From Legionella rowbothamii (GTDB lineage Bacteria > Pseudomonadota > Gammaproteobacteria > Legionellales > Legionellaceae): 64,000 nucleotides of DNA. Position 1 is the stretch's first letter, and every line of letters starts with the position of its first letter. A program made the position numbers and the translations under genes. The stretch lies in contig NZ_CAAAIM010000001.1 in assembly GCF_900639985.1 (NCBI RefSeq), forward strand, positions 806,001-870,000, in the 5' to 3' direction. Below, in pieces: positions 44,969 through 55,043 of the stretch. Below the pieces are notes generated by a model. The model ran no database searches. It was not told the DNA's origin and saw only the letters and a program-made list of their open reading frames with translations.

Positions 44969-47176
44969 ATGGTTTTTTACCAAGTAGGAAAATTTATTAA
45001 TCGATTTCGTTGGCCTGTTATTATCCTATGGATAGTGCTTATTTTAGGATGCATTCCCTTTCTACCTAAAATTATGGACCCCTTTAAAACAACGGGTTTT
45101 GTCGATTTGTTCTCTGACAGCACACGTACGCAAAGCTTCCTGAACAAGGAATTTGGTTACGACAATAATAATAAATTTATTATCATGTACCACAGTTCTA
45201 GGCTGAAGGCGACTGATGATGAATTCATTTCCAAGATTAAAAAATCATTGTCTGGCCTAGATGATTACTCGATTAAGCATGAAATCCTACTCCCGTATAA
45301 AAAGCAACAAGTTTCTCAGGACAAGCATACAGCTTATGCAGTAGTAATCCTTAAAAACAAAAAAGCCATTACGGATCAGCAATTAAAAGAATTTAAGGCT
45401 GCCATCAAAAAACCTACCAATATGACAATGCAAATTGGTGGGGAACCCGAGTTTGTCGAACAAGTAACGCATCAAACGCAAATCGACCTTTATAAAGCAG
45501 ATTTTATCGCAACCCCGGTGGCAATTATTACCTTACTTTTTGTGTTTGGTTCAGTTGTTGCAGCATTTCTACCTATTATTTTAGGTGGAGGGTGTGCTCT
45601 GATTATCTTAACCAGCCTTTATTTTATTGGGCATTATTACACACTCTCTGTATTTACTATCAACATCGCTCTATTATTAGGTCTTTGCTTATGTTTAGAT
45701 TATTCCTTATTTTTTATCAGCCGTTTTCGTGATGAATTGAAGAGTGGGCTAAGCAGTGGCGAAGCCTTGGCGGTGACCCAAGCCAGTGCAGGGAAAGCAA
45801 TCGTCTTTAGTGGGTTAGCAGTATTTGTGAGCTTAAGTGCCCTATTCTTATTTCCCATTAATATTTTGATTTCTGTTGCTGTTGGTGGGCTTATGGCGGT
45901 ATTTTATGCCGTTCTTATATCGACCATACTGTTACCCGCAATTCTTGCTGTTCTAAAAACGAAAATTAATCTGTTTCCTATACGTTTTTTCCGCAGAAAA
46001 AACGAAGAGGTCAGTTATTGGAGATGGATTGCTGAGCGTGTTGTAAAGCGACCTTATATCTTTTTCTTTACAATATTAACGCTGTTACTGGTGTTGGGTT
46101 ACCCTTTCTTATCCGTAAAATTTGGTATTTCAGACTATCGAATTTTCCCCGAAAACTCTGCAAAGCGAAGTTTTTATGATACCTATGCGGAGCAATTTAA
46201 CATTGAAGAATTAAACCCTATTCAATTAGTAATAACCTCCAAGACTTCGATTTTATCCAAGAGTAACTTGTCGAAGATTTATAATCTGGTGGATAAATTG
46301 AAAGATAATTCCCGTATTAAAAAAGTTACAGGGATCATCAGTAGCGACTCTGACCTGACGAAAAGCCAATATTATACCTTATATCATGACAAACGTAGCC
46401 TATCAGATACTCATGTGAAACAATTATTGGCAAATACCACATTAAAACATTTAACGGTGCTCAATATTGTCAGCAAATACCCGCTAAACTCCCCTGAAAC
46501 CAAAAAATTGATTGCTGAGTTACGTGATTTAAAGCCAATTTCAGGTTTAACGATGAAGTTAACAGGAACGGCTGTAAGCAATATCGATGTATTACATACT
46601 ATTTATCGCGTCTTGCCTCATGCAATTTTATGGATAATGATATTTTCCTATTTGATACTCTTAGTGCTATTAAGATCGCTTTTCTTACCATTAAAAGCCA
46701 TTTTAATGAACTTACTAAGTCTCTCTGCTTCTTATGGTGCTTTAGTGTTTGTATTCCAGGAAGGATATCTCGCTAATCTTCTTAATTTTGAACCCCAAGG
46801 GATGCTTGACGTTAGTTTATTAGTGATCATTTTTTGCGCTCTATTTGGATTTTCAATGGACTATGAAGTATTTTTGTTATCGCGAATTAAAGAGGCTCAT
46901 CAATTAACTGGAGACAATAATAAAAGTATTATTTTTGGAATTGAAAAAAGCAGCCGTATCATTACTAGTGCAGCCCTTATTGTCATCGTGATTTGCGGCT
47001 CATTTTTAGTCGCTGACGTATTAATGGTTAAAGCCTTTGGATTAGGTATTGCCGTTGCTATTTTTATGGACGCCTTTTTAATAAGAAGCTTTTTAGTCCC
47101 AGCAACAATGGCTCTTTTTAAATCGTGGAATTGGTATTTGCCACAGTGGCTTAATCGTTTATTACCGAGACTATAA
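44969..47176 (+). CDS. MMPL-family RND transporter (MmpL-like exporter)
   Basis: The 735-residue protein has two repeats, each with one membrane helix, a periplasmic loop and a five-helix bundle. The family marks are the N-terminal FRWPVIILWIVLILGCIPF, the first-half CLCLDYSLFFISRFRDEL with SAGKAIVFSGLAVF, and the second-half FGFSMDYEVFLLSRIKEAH. MmpL proteins move lipids or lipopeptides across the inner membrane. The NRPS-like gene starts 23 bases downstream on the same strand, so a shared product is likely. Confidence 0.88.
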   Translation: MVFYQVGKFINRFRWPVIILWIVLILGCIPFLPKIMDPFKTTGFVDLFSDSTRTQSFLNKEFGYDNNNKFIIMYHSSRLKATDDEFISKIKKSLSGLDDYSIKHEILLPYKKQQVSQDKHTAYAVVILKNKKAITDQQLKEFKAAIKKPTNMTMQIGGEPEFVEQVTHQTQIDLYKADFIATPVAIITLLFVFGSVVAAFLPIILGGGCALIILTSLYFIGHYYTLSVFTINIALLLGLCLCLDYSLFFISRFRDELKSGLSSGEALAVTQASAGKAIVFSGLAVFVSLSALFLFPINILISVAVGGLMAVFYAVLISTILLPAILAVLKTKINLFPIRFFRRKNEEVSYWRWIAERVVKRPYIFFFTILTLLLVLGYPFLSVKFGISDYRIFPENSAKRSFYDTYAEQFNIEELNPIQLVITSKTSILSKSNLSKIYNLVDKLKDNSRIKKVTGIISSDSDLTKSQYYTLYHDKRSLSDTHVKQLLANTTLKHLTVLNIVSKYPLNSPETKKLIAELRDLKPISGLTMKLTGTAVSNIDVLHTIYRVLPHAILWIMIFSYLILLVLLRSLFLPLKAILMNLLSLSASYGALVFVFQEGYLANLLNFEPQGMLDVSLLVIIFCALFGFSMDYEVFLLSRIKEAHQLTGDNNKSIIFGIEKSSRIITSAALIVIVICGSFLVADVLMVKAFGLGIAVAIFMDAFLIRSFLVPATMALFKSWNWYLPQWLNRLLPRL

Positions 47177-47199
47177 CAATAACAATGTAGGTACAAAAC

Positions 47200-50100
47200 A
47201 TGGGGATACCAAATACACTACCAGGTTTGTTTGAGGAGCAAGCTCGCAAGTTTCCAGGGTATGTTGGCGCTCTACAGGGAAAGAAAGCACTAACGTACAC
47301 TGAATTAAATAACAAAGCGAATCAACTTGCGCGTTATCTACAAGAAAAAGGAGTAACGGCCGATACACCCATTGCTGTATGCTTGCCTCGATCCTTTGAT
47401 TTTCTTATCACCATTATTGCTATTTTAAAAGCGGGCGGAGCTTATCTACCCTTAGATGCACATCAACCTGAAGAGCGGTTATTGTTTTTGCTGCAAGACA
47501 GTAAGGCACCTATTTTAATTAGTAAATCAACGTTTAACGATAAATTTACTCAATATCAAGGCGATTTGATTCTTCTCGATAAAGAAGAGAAACACATCAG
47601 CCAGCAAACTACTGGAAATTTGAGTACTCAGCTCTCCTCGGAGCAATTAGCTTATATTATTTATACCTCCGGCTCGACTGGACTTCCCAAAGGGGTATTA
47701 ATTGAGCATCGTTCAGTAATTAATTATTGCCAATGGCTTGCAGAATATACCGGATGCCAAGCCCAACAACGGATTGATTTTTCTTCCAGCGCGATTTTTG
47801 ATATGGCGGTATCCACCTCATTGGCTCCATTACTGCTTGGATTAACTGTGGTTATTTGCCAGGATGATGTCAAAAAAAATATAAGTCATTATCTTAAATA
47901 TCTAGTACAAGCACAAATCGACATCATTAAAACAACGCCAAGCTATTTTAAAACGCTGCAGCATGAAACTCAAAATAATTATCTTGAGCTACCTCACTTA
48001 AAATCGATTATCTTAGGCGGAGAAAATTTAACTGCTACAGAATGTAAAGCGTGGCTTTCACTCTATCCCAAGCATGTATTATTCAATGAATATGGTCCTA
48101 CAGAGACTACCGTTGCGGTTTCGGTGTATCGAGTCGATGCACACAATTTTTCTGACTTTGAAATCAATGTTCCTATTGGTACCACAGGCCCAGAGATCAG
48201 CTGCATTATTGTCAACGAGCATGGAGCTCCCGTTGCTGATGGGGAAACAGGTGAGTTATTAATTAGTGGCCTGTGCCTAGCTCGGGGCTACCTAAATCAA
48301 TCCAAATTAACCCAACAAAAATTTATTACATTATCCCTCAATAATCATGCAAGTAAACGTTTCTACAAAACAGGCGACTTATGCCGCAGACGAGCTGATG
48401 GAGCCCTGGAGTATTTTGGCCGCTAGGATGATCAAGTTAAAATCCGTGGCTTTCGTATTGAACCAGGAGAAATTGAGACCTGCTTAAAAACGCACTCCAT
48501 GATTAAAAATGTTGCCGTAGTTGCACAAAAAGATGAACACCATGAATTGCGATTAGTTGCTTACTATATTCTAAAAGACAATGAACCCCACCTATCCCCA
48601 AGTATGAACCAAATACGACAGTTCCTGCAGAATCATGTTCCTGAATACATGATTCCGGCAGCCTTCGTACGTGTTAATTCCTTACCACTGACCGCAAATG
48701 GCAAGCTTGATAAAGCGGCTTTGCCTATACCCCATATAGAGGCTAGCCAACATTATGTAGAGCCGACAACAACCCTAGAAAAACAATTAGTAAAAATGTG
48801 GTCCGAGGAATTAGGGGTTAAATTAATTGGATTAAATGATAACTTCTTTGAACTAGGCGGCCACTCATTATCAGCAGCACGCTTAGTATCCAAAATTAAT
48901 CATCAACTACATAAACGTATTACCTTAAAAGATTTTTATAAAGCAGCCTCTATCGCAAAGTTAATCCCTGCAATTAAAAATGCTAAAGAATCAGAGCTCC
49001 CTACTCATCATGAGGAGTACTACCCTGGGGTTAAACAAATCCCATTAACTGAATTCCAATTTGTATTATGGATGGCGGATACTTTTGAGCCCAGAGCAAA
49101 AAAGTTAAACATTGTTGCCAGGAAACAATTCCAAGGCCGATTAAATCAAGAAGCATTGGAATATGCCTTCCAAGCTATTTTAAAAAAACATGAAGTTTTA
49201 ACTTATCGCATGTTAAAGCTTAGCCCCAAACAGCAAATACAAAAAAATGTAGCTCTCCCACTGCTGATGGAAGATCTAAGCTCTTTATCAAAACAGGATG
49301 CAGAAACAAGACTCCTTATGTCGATGGAGCAATTAAGTAGCGCACAGCATTGGCCACAAAATTATCCATCAATTATCATCAAATTATTCCATCTAAACAC
49401 TGGTATTAGCGAACTGCAAATTTGCATGCCTCACATCACTTCAGATGATGCATCCATTACCATCCTCTTTGCTGATTTATCTAAATATTATCTGCTCTAC
49501 CACACAAATCCACTCTCACTAGATACCATTGAAACCGACTTTACTTTTAAAAAGTATGTTTATATTGACCAACATGTAATTACAACATCATTAGATGAAA
49601 ATATTAGGTTCTGGGAGGAGTATTTACATGATGCTTCATTTTTTTCCTTTCCCAAACAATATGTCGTGGACGATATGAGTGCAGCAAACCATAGCTATTC
49701 AACCTATGAAAAAATCCCCATTCACACGTTGAGTAAACTAAAGCTATTCTGTAAAAAAAATCATATCAGTCTGAATAATGGACTTTGTGCCATACTGGCT
49801 CTCGCACTTCGTAATTGCGGCAACAATGCACCAAATGATGCACCATACACTGTCATGAATATTATTAAATCAACGCGAGACAATCCTATCTATGATCATT
49901 CGCTAGGTGCATTTTTACGCATTGAGCCCATTAAAATTGACTTGGATGAGCATGCTTCCGTAACCACCTTGGCCAAGCAAATATGCGCAGCAACAATCGA
50001 GACCAGCAACCATCAACATTGTTCTAATCTTATTAAGCTCGGGGCTACTCATACCTTGCGATTTAAAGGTAAAAAAATCCGAGCGGCCTTAATCAAATTA

Positions 50101-50514
50101 TTAATGCCTATTGCTGCAAAATTATTAAAAATTTCAACGAGTTATCATAAAATTTTACAGCATTCTATTGCACGGTTAATGTTCTTTAAACGAAATACTC
50201 ATTTCATTATGAACGTTAATGTTAGAAATGATTTTATTGCCAATATTGATCATCTTGATGAGAAACCTGAACTTTTTGGGTTAAAAACTCACCCTATAAA
50301 AAACTATCAAGAGGATCTATTAGTAATTGATTATGTTTTTGAGGCATGCTTTTTTTATGATCCTGAGCAATATTTACATTATTTAGTAGTTTCGGCAAAT
50401 CTAACCCCGGAATACCGCAAGCAAATTACTAAAGAAGTGGTTAAGATTATGGATTGCTTGGTAATAGAAAAAACTGTAGGGCAACCCAATCGGACGAGTT
50501 ATCAAATAGTTTAA
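47200..50514 (+). pseudogene. NRPS-like protein (adenylation - carrier - condensation), interrupted by in-frame TAG
   Basis: One reading frame runs from 47200 to 50514 with a single TAG at codon 409 (48424-48426). The upstream part has adenylation motifs A3 YIIYTSGSTGLPKG, A5 NEYGPTETTVAVS and A7 FYKTGDL. The stop falls inside motif A8, between FGR and DDQVKIRGFRIEPGEIE. Beyond it are A10 NGKLDKAALP, a carrier domain with GGHS (Ser556), and a condensation-like domain whose catalytic motif reads HITSD at residues 745-749. TAG is one base from AAG, and Lys or Ile is common here. It may be a pseudogene, a sequencing error or suppressed. Initiation downstream, for example at 48499, could yield a carrier-condensation fragment. 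Confidence 0.8.
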
Positions 50515-50723
50515 AGATTAGCTATTGAACAACAAATAGACTTGATGCAGAGCGTAATCAACGAGGTTGTGGTGAAAAAATCTTGATTATGCTGCTCTCA
50601 TTCAAAGCTGTAGGTGTCTTGTATGCTCTAAACTTTACTTTTTAAAGCTATCTCTTTTGCAGCTTTTCCATTTTTCTGATACATTACTGCAATTATTTTT
50701 TCCCCTCAACTAAGGTCTCAAAA

Positions 50724-51062
50724 ATGATACGACAAATTTTTGCTGTGCTGATGTGTTTTTTTAGTATATCTTCCTTTGCTTGCACCAATGCCGTTCCTAC
50801 AGACAATCCCGGATTTTGCCCTTCATTTAAAACTACTGCTACCTGTTATTGCCAAGCTTCAGGTTTACCCGCAGGCATGTGTCAAGATATGAGAATGCTC
50901 TATGCCCGATTAATCAGTGTGTTTGGCTCGTTACAAAAAGCATGTGAATATCAAAAATACACTTCGGTACAAGATTGTATGGACAACTGGAACTGCTACC
51001 GTTTGGGTGGTACTGATTCTCGTGGAAGAATCTGTAGTTCTTCTGGGAAAGCCTGTCAATAA
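50724..51062 (+). CDS. Small secreted Cys-rich protein of unknown function
   Basis: The 112-residue protein has a clear signal peptide (MIRQIFAVLMCFFSISSFAC, cleavage near Cys20). The mature part has about ten Cys residues, including CYCQASGLPAGMCQDM and CMDNWNCY, pointing to a disulfide-rich periplasmic or secreted protein. I do not recognise the family. It is followed by a family A palindrome and then by the outer-membrane protein gene on the same strand. Confidence 0.65.
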   Translation: MIRQIFAVLMCFFSISSFACTNAVPTDNPGFCPSFKTTATCYCQASGLPAGMCQDMRMLYARLISVFGSLQKACEYQKYTSVQDCMDNWNCYRLGGTDSRGRICSSSGKACQ

Positions 51063-51076
51063 TTGCACTGAACCGA

Positions 51077-51095
51077 GTTGGGCCTATGGCCCAGC
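51077..51095. repeat. Short family A palindrome
   Basis: The sequence GTTGGGCCTATGGCCCAGC has a 7-bp stem and lies just after the small secreted protein gene. It is followed by TTTTCAATTT and may terminate transcription. Confidence 0.5.
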
Positions 51096-51141
51096 TTTTC
51101 AATTTGATTTAGATCTGATTTTGTAAAAAGAGTATTGCATT

Positions 51142-51798
51142 GTGATTAATAAAAAATCAATATTACCTCTATTTTCGCTTTTATTTTTTTCAACTACTGG
51201 ATGCTACGCAAATATAAATAACCAAGTAAAACATCCTTTTTATGCGGGTGCTATAGCCGGTTATGGATCTACCACCTGGCATGCACTAATCCCTACCAAT
51301 AAAAACCAAAAAACTGCGCTGCTAATGTCCACACCTGTAGATGTTCAGGAAGGCGGGGCAACTTGGGGAGCGTTGCTTGGGTATGAATTTACCCCTTATT
51401 TTGCAGTTGAAGCAAATTACATGCGTTATCCAAACTCGACAGTATACTTCACATCTTATAGCTTGTTCAGTTATGAGCATGATGGGAAACTGAGTTTAAC
51501 TACGAAAACTGATAGCATCAGTGTCCTCGCTAAAATTATGCTACAAATCCCTCGTACTGAGTTTAGAGTATTTTCTAGTGCCGGAATCGCAGCCCTCTAT
51601 CGTGAAGATTTGATTATTGATGACTGGCGCGCATCCCCTACATTTGGCGTTGGGGTCAATTATAATTTTACAGACCGTATAATGGGTGAAGTTGTAGCAA
51701 ACTACACTGCGGGTTTTGGAGAGTCTCAACTAAGTCCAGCGGATGCCTATTATCCCTTCCTTTATTCCATTACTGCACGTTTAGCTTATCGGTTTTAA
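51142..51798 (+). CDS. Outer-membrane beta-barrel protein (OmpA-like/OprF-type barrel)
   Basis: The 218-residue protein has a signal peptide with a possible lipobox (FFSTTGC) and then alternating amphipathic strands: HPFYAGAIAGYGSTTW, GATWGALLGYEFTPYFAVEA, TFGVGVNYNFTDRIMGEV and the terminal SITARLAYRF, which ends in Phe as outer-membrane barrels do. The start is a GTG. It resembles the porin/OmpA-like barrels common in Legionella. The function is unknown. Confidence 0.75.
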   Translation: MINKKSILPLFSLLFFSTTGCYANINNQVKHPFYAGAIAGYGSTTWHALIPTNKNQKTALLMSTPVDVQEGGATWGALLGYEFTPYFAVEANYMRYPNSTVYFTSYSLFSYEHDGKLSLTTKTDSISVLAKIMLQIPRTEFRVFSSAGIAALYREDLIIDDWRASPTFGVGVNYNFTDRIMGEVVANYTAGFGESQLSPADAYYPFLYSITARLAYRF

Positions 51799-51815
51799 GC
51801 TAAAATCGTTTGCCT

Positions 51816-51890
51816 TATAGGTTGGGCTCATAACCCAACAAAGCATCGAGTCCCTCTAAAACTTTACGTTGGGCCATGGCCCAACCTACA
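51816..51890. repeat. Dispersed palindrome, family A long copy
   Basis: The element runs from TATAGGTTGGGCTC to GGCCCAACCTACA with a two-palindrome structure like that at 42788-42864. It lies just after the outer-membrane protein gene. Confidence 0.65.
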
Positions 51891-52022
51891 TGTTATTACA
51901 ATATTTCATTATCTTAACCTTAAAAAACCTAATTTGTTCGCATATCTCTCAATTATTGCCTATTATTAAACCAATGCTTGTGTGAATTCCAAAGTAAACG
52001 AGTATCTACTATAGGTCAAAAA

Positions 52023-53024
52023 ATGATAAAGATGTTATTAACTTCCTTGGCATATATAGTGAAAGTAGTAAGATTAGTACTTCTATTTTTCGTCCTTTTG
52101 CTAGCCATCAGTTTTGGCTCCCATTATATCGATAACCCTGGTCAGTACACAATATTAATGAAAATAACAAACTGGGTACATCAGGTAAGCCAGCCACTCG
52201 TATCACACATAAAACTAATTATACCTTATAAATTACATGGCATTGATTTTAGCCTGCTAATCTTAGGTGTACTCTTACTGATCTTAGCCAATTTCTGTAC
52301 TTCGTTGAGAGAAAAATGCTTGAGTATAATCAGTAAACAGAAAGAGAAGAGAGCCTATTATGAATGGCGCAATCAAATCAGCCGGGTTGTATCCAAAGAA
52401 AAAATGACTGAAATCGATAGTAAATTTGAAGCATTGAGTACAACCAAACCTAGTGATAGAAAACAACTTCTTAAAGAATTCGCAGATCTTAAAAGTAAAC
52501 TCGACAATATGGGGCAACAATTAGCTTTTCTAGCCATTGATGTGGTTGACTCAACGGGGATGAAAAGAGACGAAGACAAACATCTTGCTGCCTATGACTT
52601 TGATCGTTATAACACTTTTGTGGACTTATGCCTTAAAGAAAACGGGGTTGTAAAGTACACTAAAACACCTGATGGTATTATGAGTTGTTTTCGTACTGTT
52701 GATGGCGCCGTCAGCGCCGCCGTATGTCTGCTTGAACGCTTAAAAAGCTTTAACCAAAATGAAAAGAAAATAAAACACGACTTTCAAATTCGTTGTGGTA
52801 TCAACGCCGGTTTTGTTTATATCGATGAGGACACACCTCTGGAACAAATAAGCGATCGAGTTATTGATATTGCAGGTCATATGCAAAAATATGCAAAACC
52901 TAATTGCATTAACATCGCCGCAACAGCGATAGAGCCGTTGAAAAATCGTGCTGGCTTTAACGAAACCACCGATGTTATTGATGAGCAAAAAGTATATGAA
53001 TGGAAAGAAAATAAAGCGTCGTGA
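52023..53024 (+). CDS. Class III adenylate/guanylate cyclase with membrane anchor
   Basis: The C-terminal half is a class III nucleotide cyclase catalytic domain: LAFLAIDVVDSTGMKR carries a metal-binding Asp, and KYTKTPDGIMSCF carries the second metal Asp, followed by RCGINAGFVYI. The N-terminal half has two membrane helices (about residues 12-33 and 72-92) and a short helical linker. I prefer the ATG at 52023 (333 residues, AGGT upstream) over the frame from 51978. The product (cAMP or cGMP) is not decided by the visible residues. Confidence 0.83.
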   Translation: MIKMLLTSLAYIVKVVRLVLLFFVLLLAISFGSHYIDNPGQYTILMKITNWVHQVSQPLVSHIKLIIPYKLHGIDFSLLILGVLLLILANFCTSLREKCLSIISKQKEKRAYYEWRNQISRVVSKEKMTEIDSKFEALSTTKPSDRKQLLKEFADLKSKLDNMGQQLAFLAIDVVDSTGMKRDEDKHLAAYDFDRYNTFVDLCLKENGVVKYTKTPDGIMSCFRTVDGAVSAAVCLLERLKSFNQNEKKIKHDFQIRCGINAGFVYIDEDTPLEQISDRVIDIAGHMQKYAKPNCINIAATAIEPLKNRAGFNETTDVIDEQKVYEWKENKAS

Positions 53025-53087
53025 TAGCAAAGGCTAGCGGTACAGCCCATGGCCGAATTTCACTTCAAATTTTGCCTAAGGCTCGAA

Positions 53088-53116
53088 TTACCATGTGCTT
53101 GACCACGGTAATTCAG
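53088..53116. repeat. Dispersed palindrome, family B copy
   Basis: The element reads ACCATGTGCTTGACCACGGT followed by AATTCAG. The stem is imperfect, but the flanking AATTCAG is the same as at 6041-6068. Confidence 0.5.
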
Positions 53117-53231
53117 AGCGGTGACAATTATGAGGGATGTCGCGAGGAGTAGGAGAGCAGGTGATAAAATCACCTTCATTTGGCAGTTATTGGCGGATGT
53201 AAGCCCCATCGGATTTAGGACAAACATTGTT

Positions 53232-53257
53232 TGCTGGGCTTTATCGCCCAGCCTACC
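53232..53257. repeat. Short family A palindrome
   Basis: CTGGGC and GCCCAG flank TTTATC, followed by CCTACC. The stem matches the family A core with GG to CT change. Confidence 0.5.
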
Positions 53258-53285
53258 TTAAAAAATATGGGAATTCGGGGAGTTT

Positions 53286-53906
53286 TTAGTGAGTAACCTG
53301 AAAAAGATTTTTAATCTCTTGCTCAGCCAAACTTATGGATTTAACTCGTACTGATTCGTTAATATGCAAACCTTCAGCTCGGACAATGGTTACATCCTTA
53401 ATGCCAATAAAGTCAAAAATAACCTTTAAATAGTCTTCCTGAAAATCCCTAGCCTTCATTACTTCATCACTTGAGTAATGATTACCACGAGTAGAAATAA
53501 TGGTAACTTTTTTTTCACCTGCCAACCCTACAACCCCTTGTTCGGTATACTTAAACGTACGTCCAGCAACTAAAACACGATCGATCCAAGATTTTAATTG
53601 GGAAGGTATGGTGAAATTATACATAGGCGCTGCAATAACAAGCTCATTTGCATTGATAAATTCATTAATCAGCTGCTCTGAAAGCTCCAAATCCTCTCTT
53701 AAGGATGGGGACAAGTCTGCAGGGGCTTTTTGTTTCGCACCTAAAAATTTACTGGATAAATGATTAATAGGTTGTGTATTTAAATCACGATAAACTATTT
53801 CCGCGTGTGGATTTTCTTGTTGCCAATAATCAAGAAATTGGCTCATCAGTTGGCGAGAAATAGAATTATTTTCCAGAATACTGCTATCAAGAGCGAGTAA
53901 GTTCAT
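53286..53906 (-). CDS. azoR: FMN-dependent NADH-azoreductase AzoR
   Basis: AzoR is a flavodoxin-like NADH-dependent quinone/azo reductase. The protein begins NLLALDSSILENNSISRQL, has the LVIAAPMYNFTIPSQLKSWID motif and the IISTRGNHY segment that contact FMN. I chose the ATG at 53906 with GGAG upstream, giving 206 residues, close to E. coli AzoR (201); the longer frame from 54014 runs into the divergent promoter. It is transcribed divergently from a LysR regulator, the usual arrangement for thiol- or quinone-responsive control. Confidence 0.9.
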   Translation of the reverse strand: MNLLALDSSILENNSISRQLMSQFLDYWQQENPHAEIVYRDLNTQPINHLSSKFLGAKQKAPADLSPSLREDLELSEQLINEFINANELVIAAPMYNFTIPSQLKSWIDRVLVAGRTFKYTEQGVVGLAGEKKVTIISTRGNHYSSDEVMKARDFQEDYLKVIFDFIGIKDVTIVRAEGLHINESVRVKSISLAEQEIKNLFQVTH

Positions 53907-54032
53907 TTTTATCTCCGAATTAATTATTTGCCTCTGTATTAAGCATATAATTAAAACAATAAATGATAAGATAGCTATTTCATGAAACATTGTCCTATAA
54001 TTAACAATAATCAATATTTTAAAGACCCAACT

Positions 54033-54968
54033 ATGCGCTCATTCACTCTTTTACCTGACCTAAATGATTTATATTTCTTTTGCTGTGTTGTTGATGAAGG
54101 TAGTTTTACCCAAGCAAGCCTTGGTTTAGAAATGACGAAATCTAAATTAAGTCGACGTATTTCGGAGTTGGAAAATTATTTAGGAGTGCGCTTACTTAAT
54201 CGCTCAACGCGTAAACTGAGTTTAACGGATATAGGCCAATTAGTTTATGAATACAGTAAAGCCATGGTAAACCAAGCCAATTTTGCTCAAGAAGTGGCAA
54301 TTCAAGCTCAAGCCAAACCTAAAGGACGCATTCATGTAACCTGCCCTACTTTAGTTGCTCAATCGCACTTTAAAAAGATTATTATTGAGTTTTTGCGGAG
54401 TTATCCAGAAGTGCGTGTCAACCTTTATGCCAGTGATCGTAAAGTAGATTTAATTGAAGAAGGATTTGATATGGCCCTGAGGTTCCAAGTCAATGAATTG
54501 GAGGATTCCAATTTAGTCGTTAGAAAACTAGGAGAGAGCACTCATTGTCTAGTTGCAACTCCCAATTATTTGCAAGGACACCCTCCTCTAAAATTCCCTA
54601 CTGAATTGACGCAGTTTTCCTGGCTAGGTAAAACGAAAATGGACGGCATCAATCAATTGCAACTGACACATACGAATGGACAAAAAGTGAGTATTCCATT
54701 AACTCCTCGTCTCGAAAGTAATGAATGGACGATCTTAAAACATGCAGTTATGGCAAGCTTAGGTATTGCGTTACTGCCATTAGAATACTGCAACCAGGAA
54801 ATTCAGGAAGGGAGCTTAATTCGTATTCTCCCTGAGTGGTCTTTGTCTACTGCAAGTTTCTACCTTATTTATCCCTCTAAGCGAGGTTTGGTGCCCGCTG
54901 TGCGCCATTTTATTGATTTTGTGGGGGAGGCAGTGCAGCACAGCTGTGCTTCATTGAACAATGCATAG
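54033..54968 (+). CDS. LysR-family transcriptional regulator
   Basis: The N-terminal helix-turn-helix reads FCCVVDEGSFTQASLGLEMTKSKLSRRI, split as the standard LysR DNA-binding motif, followed by LENYLGVRLLNRSTRKLSLT. The C-terminal part is the substrate-binding domain. I prefer the ATG at 54033 (311 residues); the frame from 53982 adds 17 residues. It probably regulates the divergent azoR gene; that is inference from the shared 126-bp intergenic region. Confidence 0.88.
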   Translation: MRSFTLLPDLNDLYFFCCVVDEGSFTQASLGLEMTKSKLSRRISELENYLGVRLLNRSTRKLSLTDIGQLVYEYSKAMVNQANFAQEVAIQAQAKPKGRIHVTCPTLVAQSHFKKIIIEFLRSYPEVRVNLYASDRKVDLIEEGFDMALRFQVNELEDSNLVVRKLGESTHCLVATPNYLQGHPPLKFPTELTQFSWLGKTKMDGINQLQLTHTNGQKVSIPLTPRLESNEWTILKHAVMASLGIALLPLEYCNQEIQEGSLIRILPEWSLSTASFYLIYPSKRGLVPAVRHFIDFVGEAVQHSCASLNNA

Positions 54969-55001
54969 GCACCCTTTCACAGCCATTAAATGAAGAATAT
55001 T

Positions 55002-55038
55002 TTGTAAGTTTTGGGTTAGGCCTAGGGCCTAACCTACA
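55002..55038. repeat. Dispersed palindrome, family A copy
   Basis: The core GGGTTAGGCCTAGGGCCTAACC is a strong hairpin bounded by TTGTAAG and TACAA. It lies between the convergent LysR and hydrolase genes and may terminate both. Confidence 0.6.
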
Positions 55039-55043
55039 ATAAA

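Larger units (their letters stand above)
53025..53285. other. Intergenic region with two palindromes
   Basis: This gap lies between the convergent cyclase and azoR genes. It contains a family B palindrome (53088-53116) and a family A palindrome (53232-53257). No gene is seen. Confidence 0.55.
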
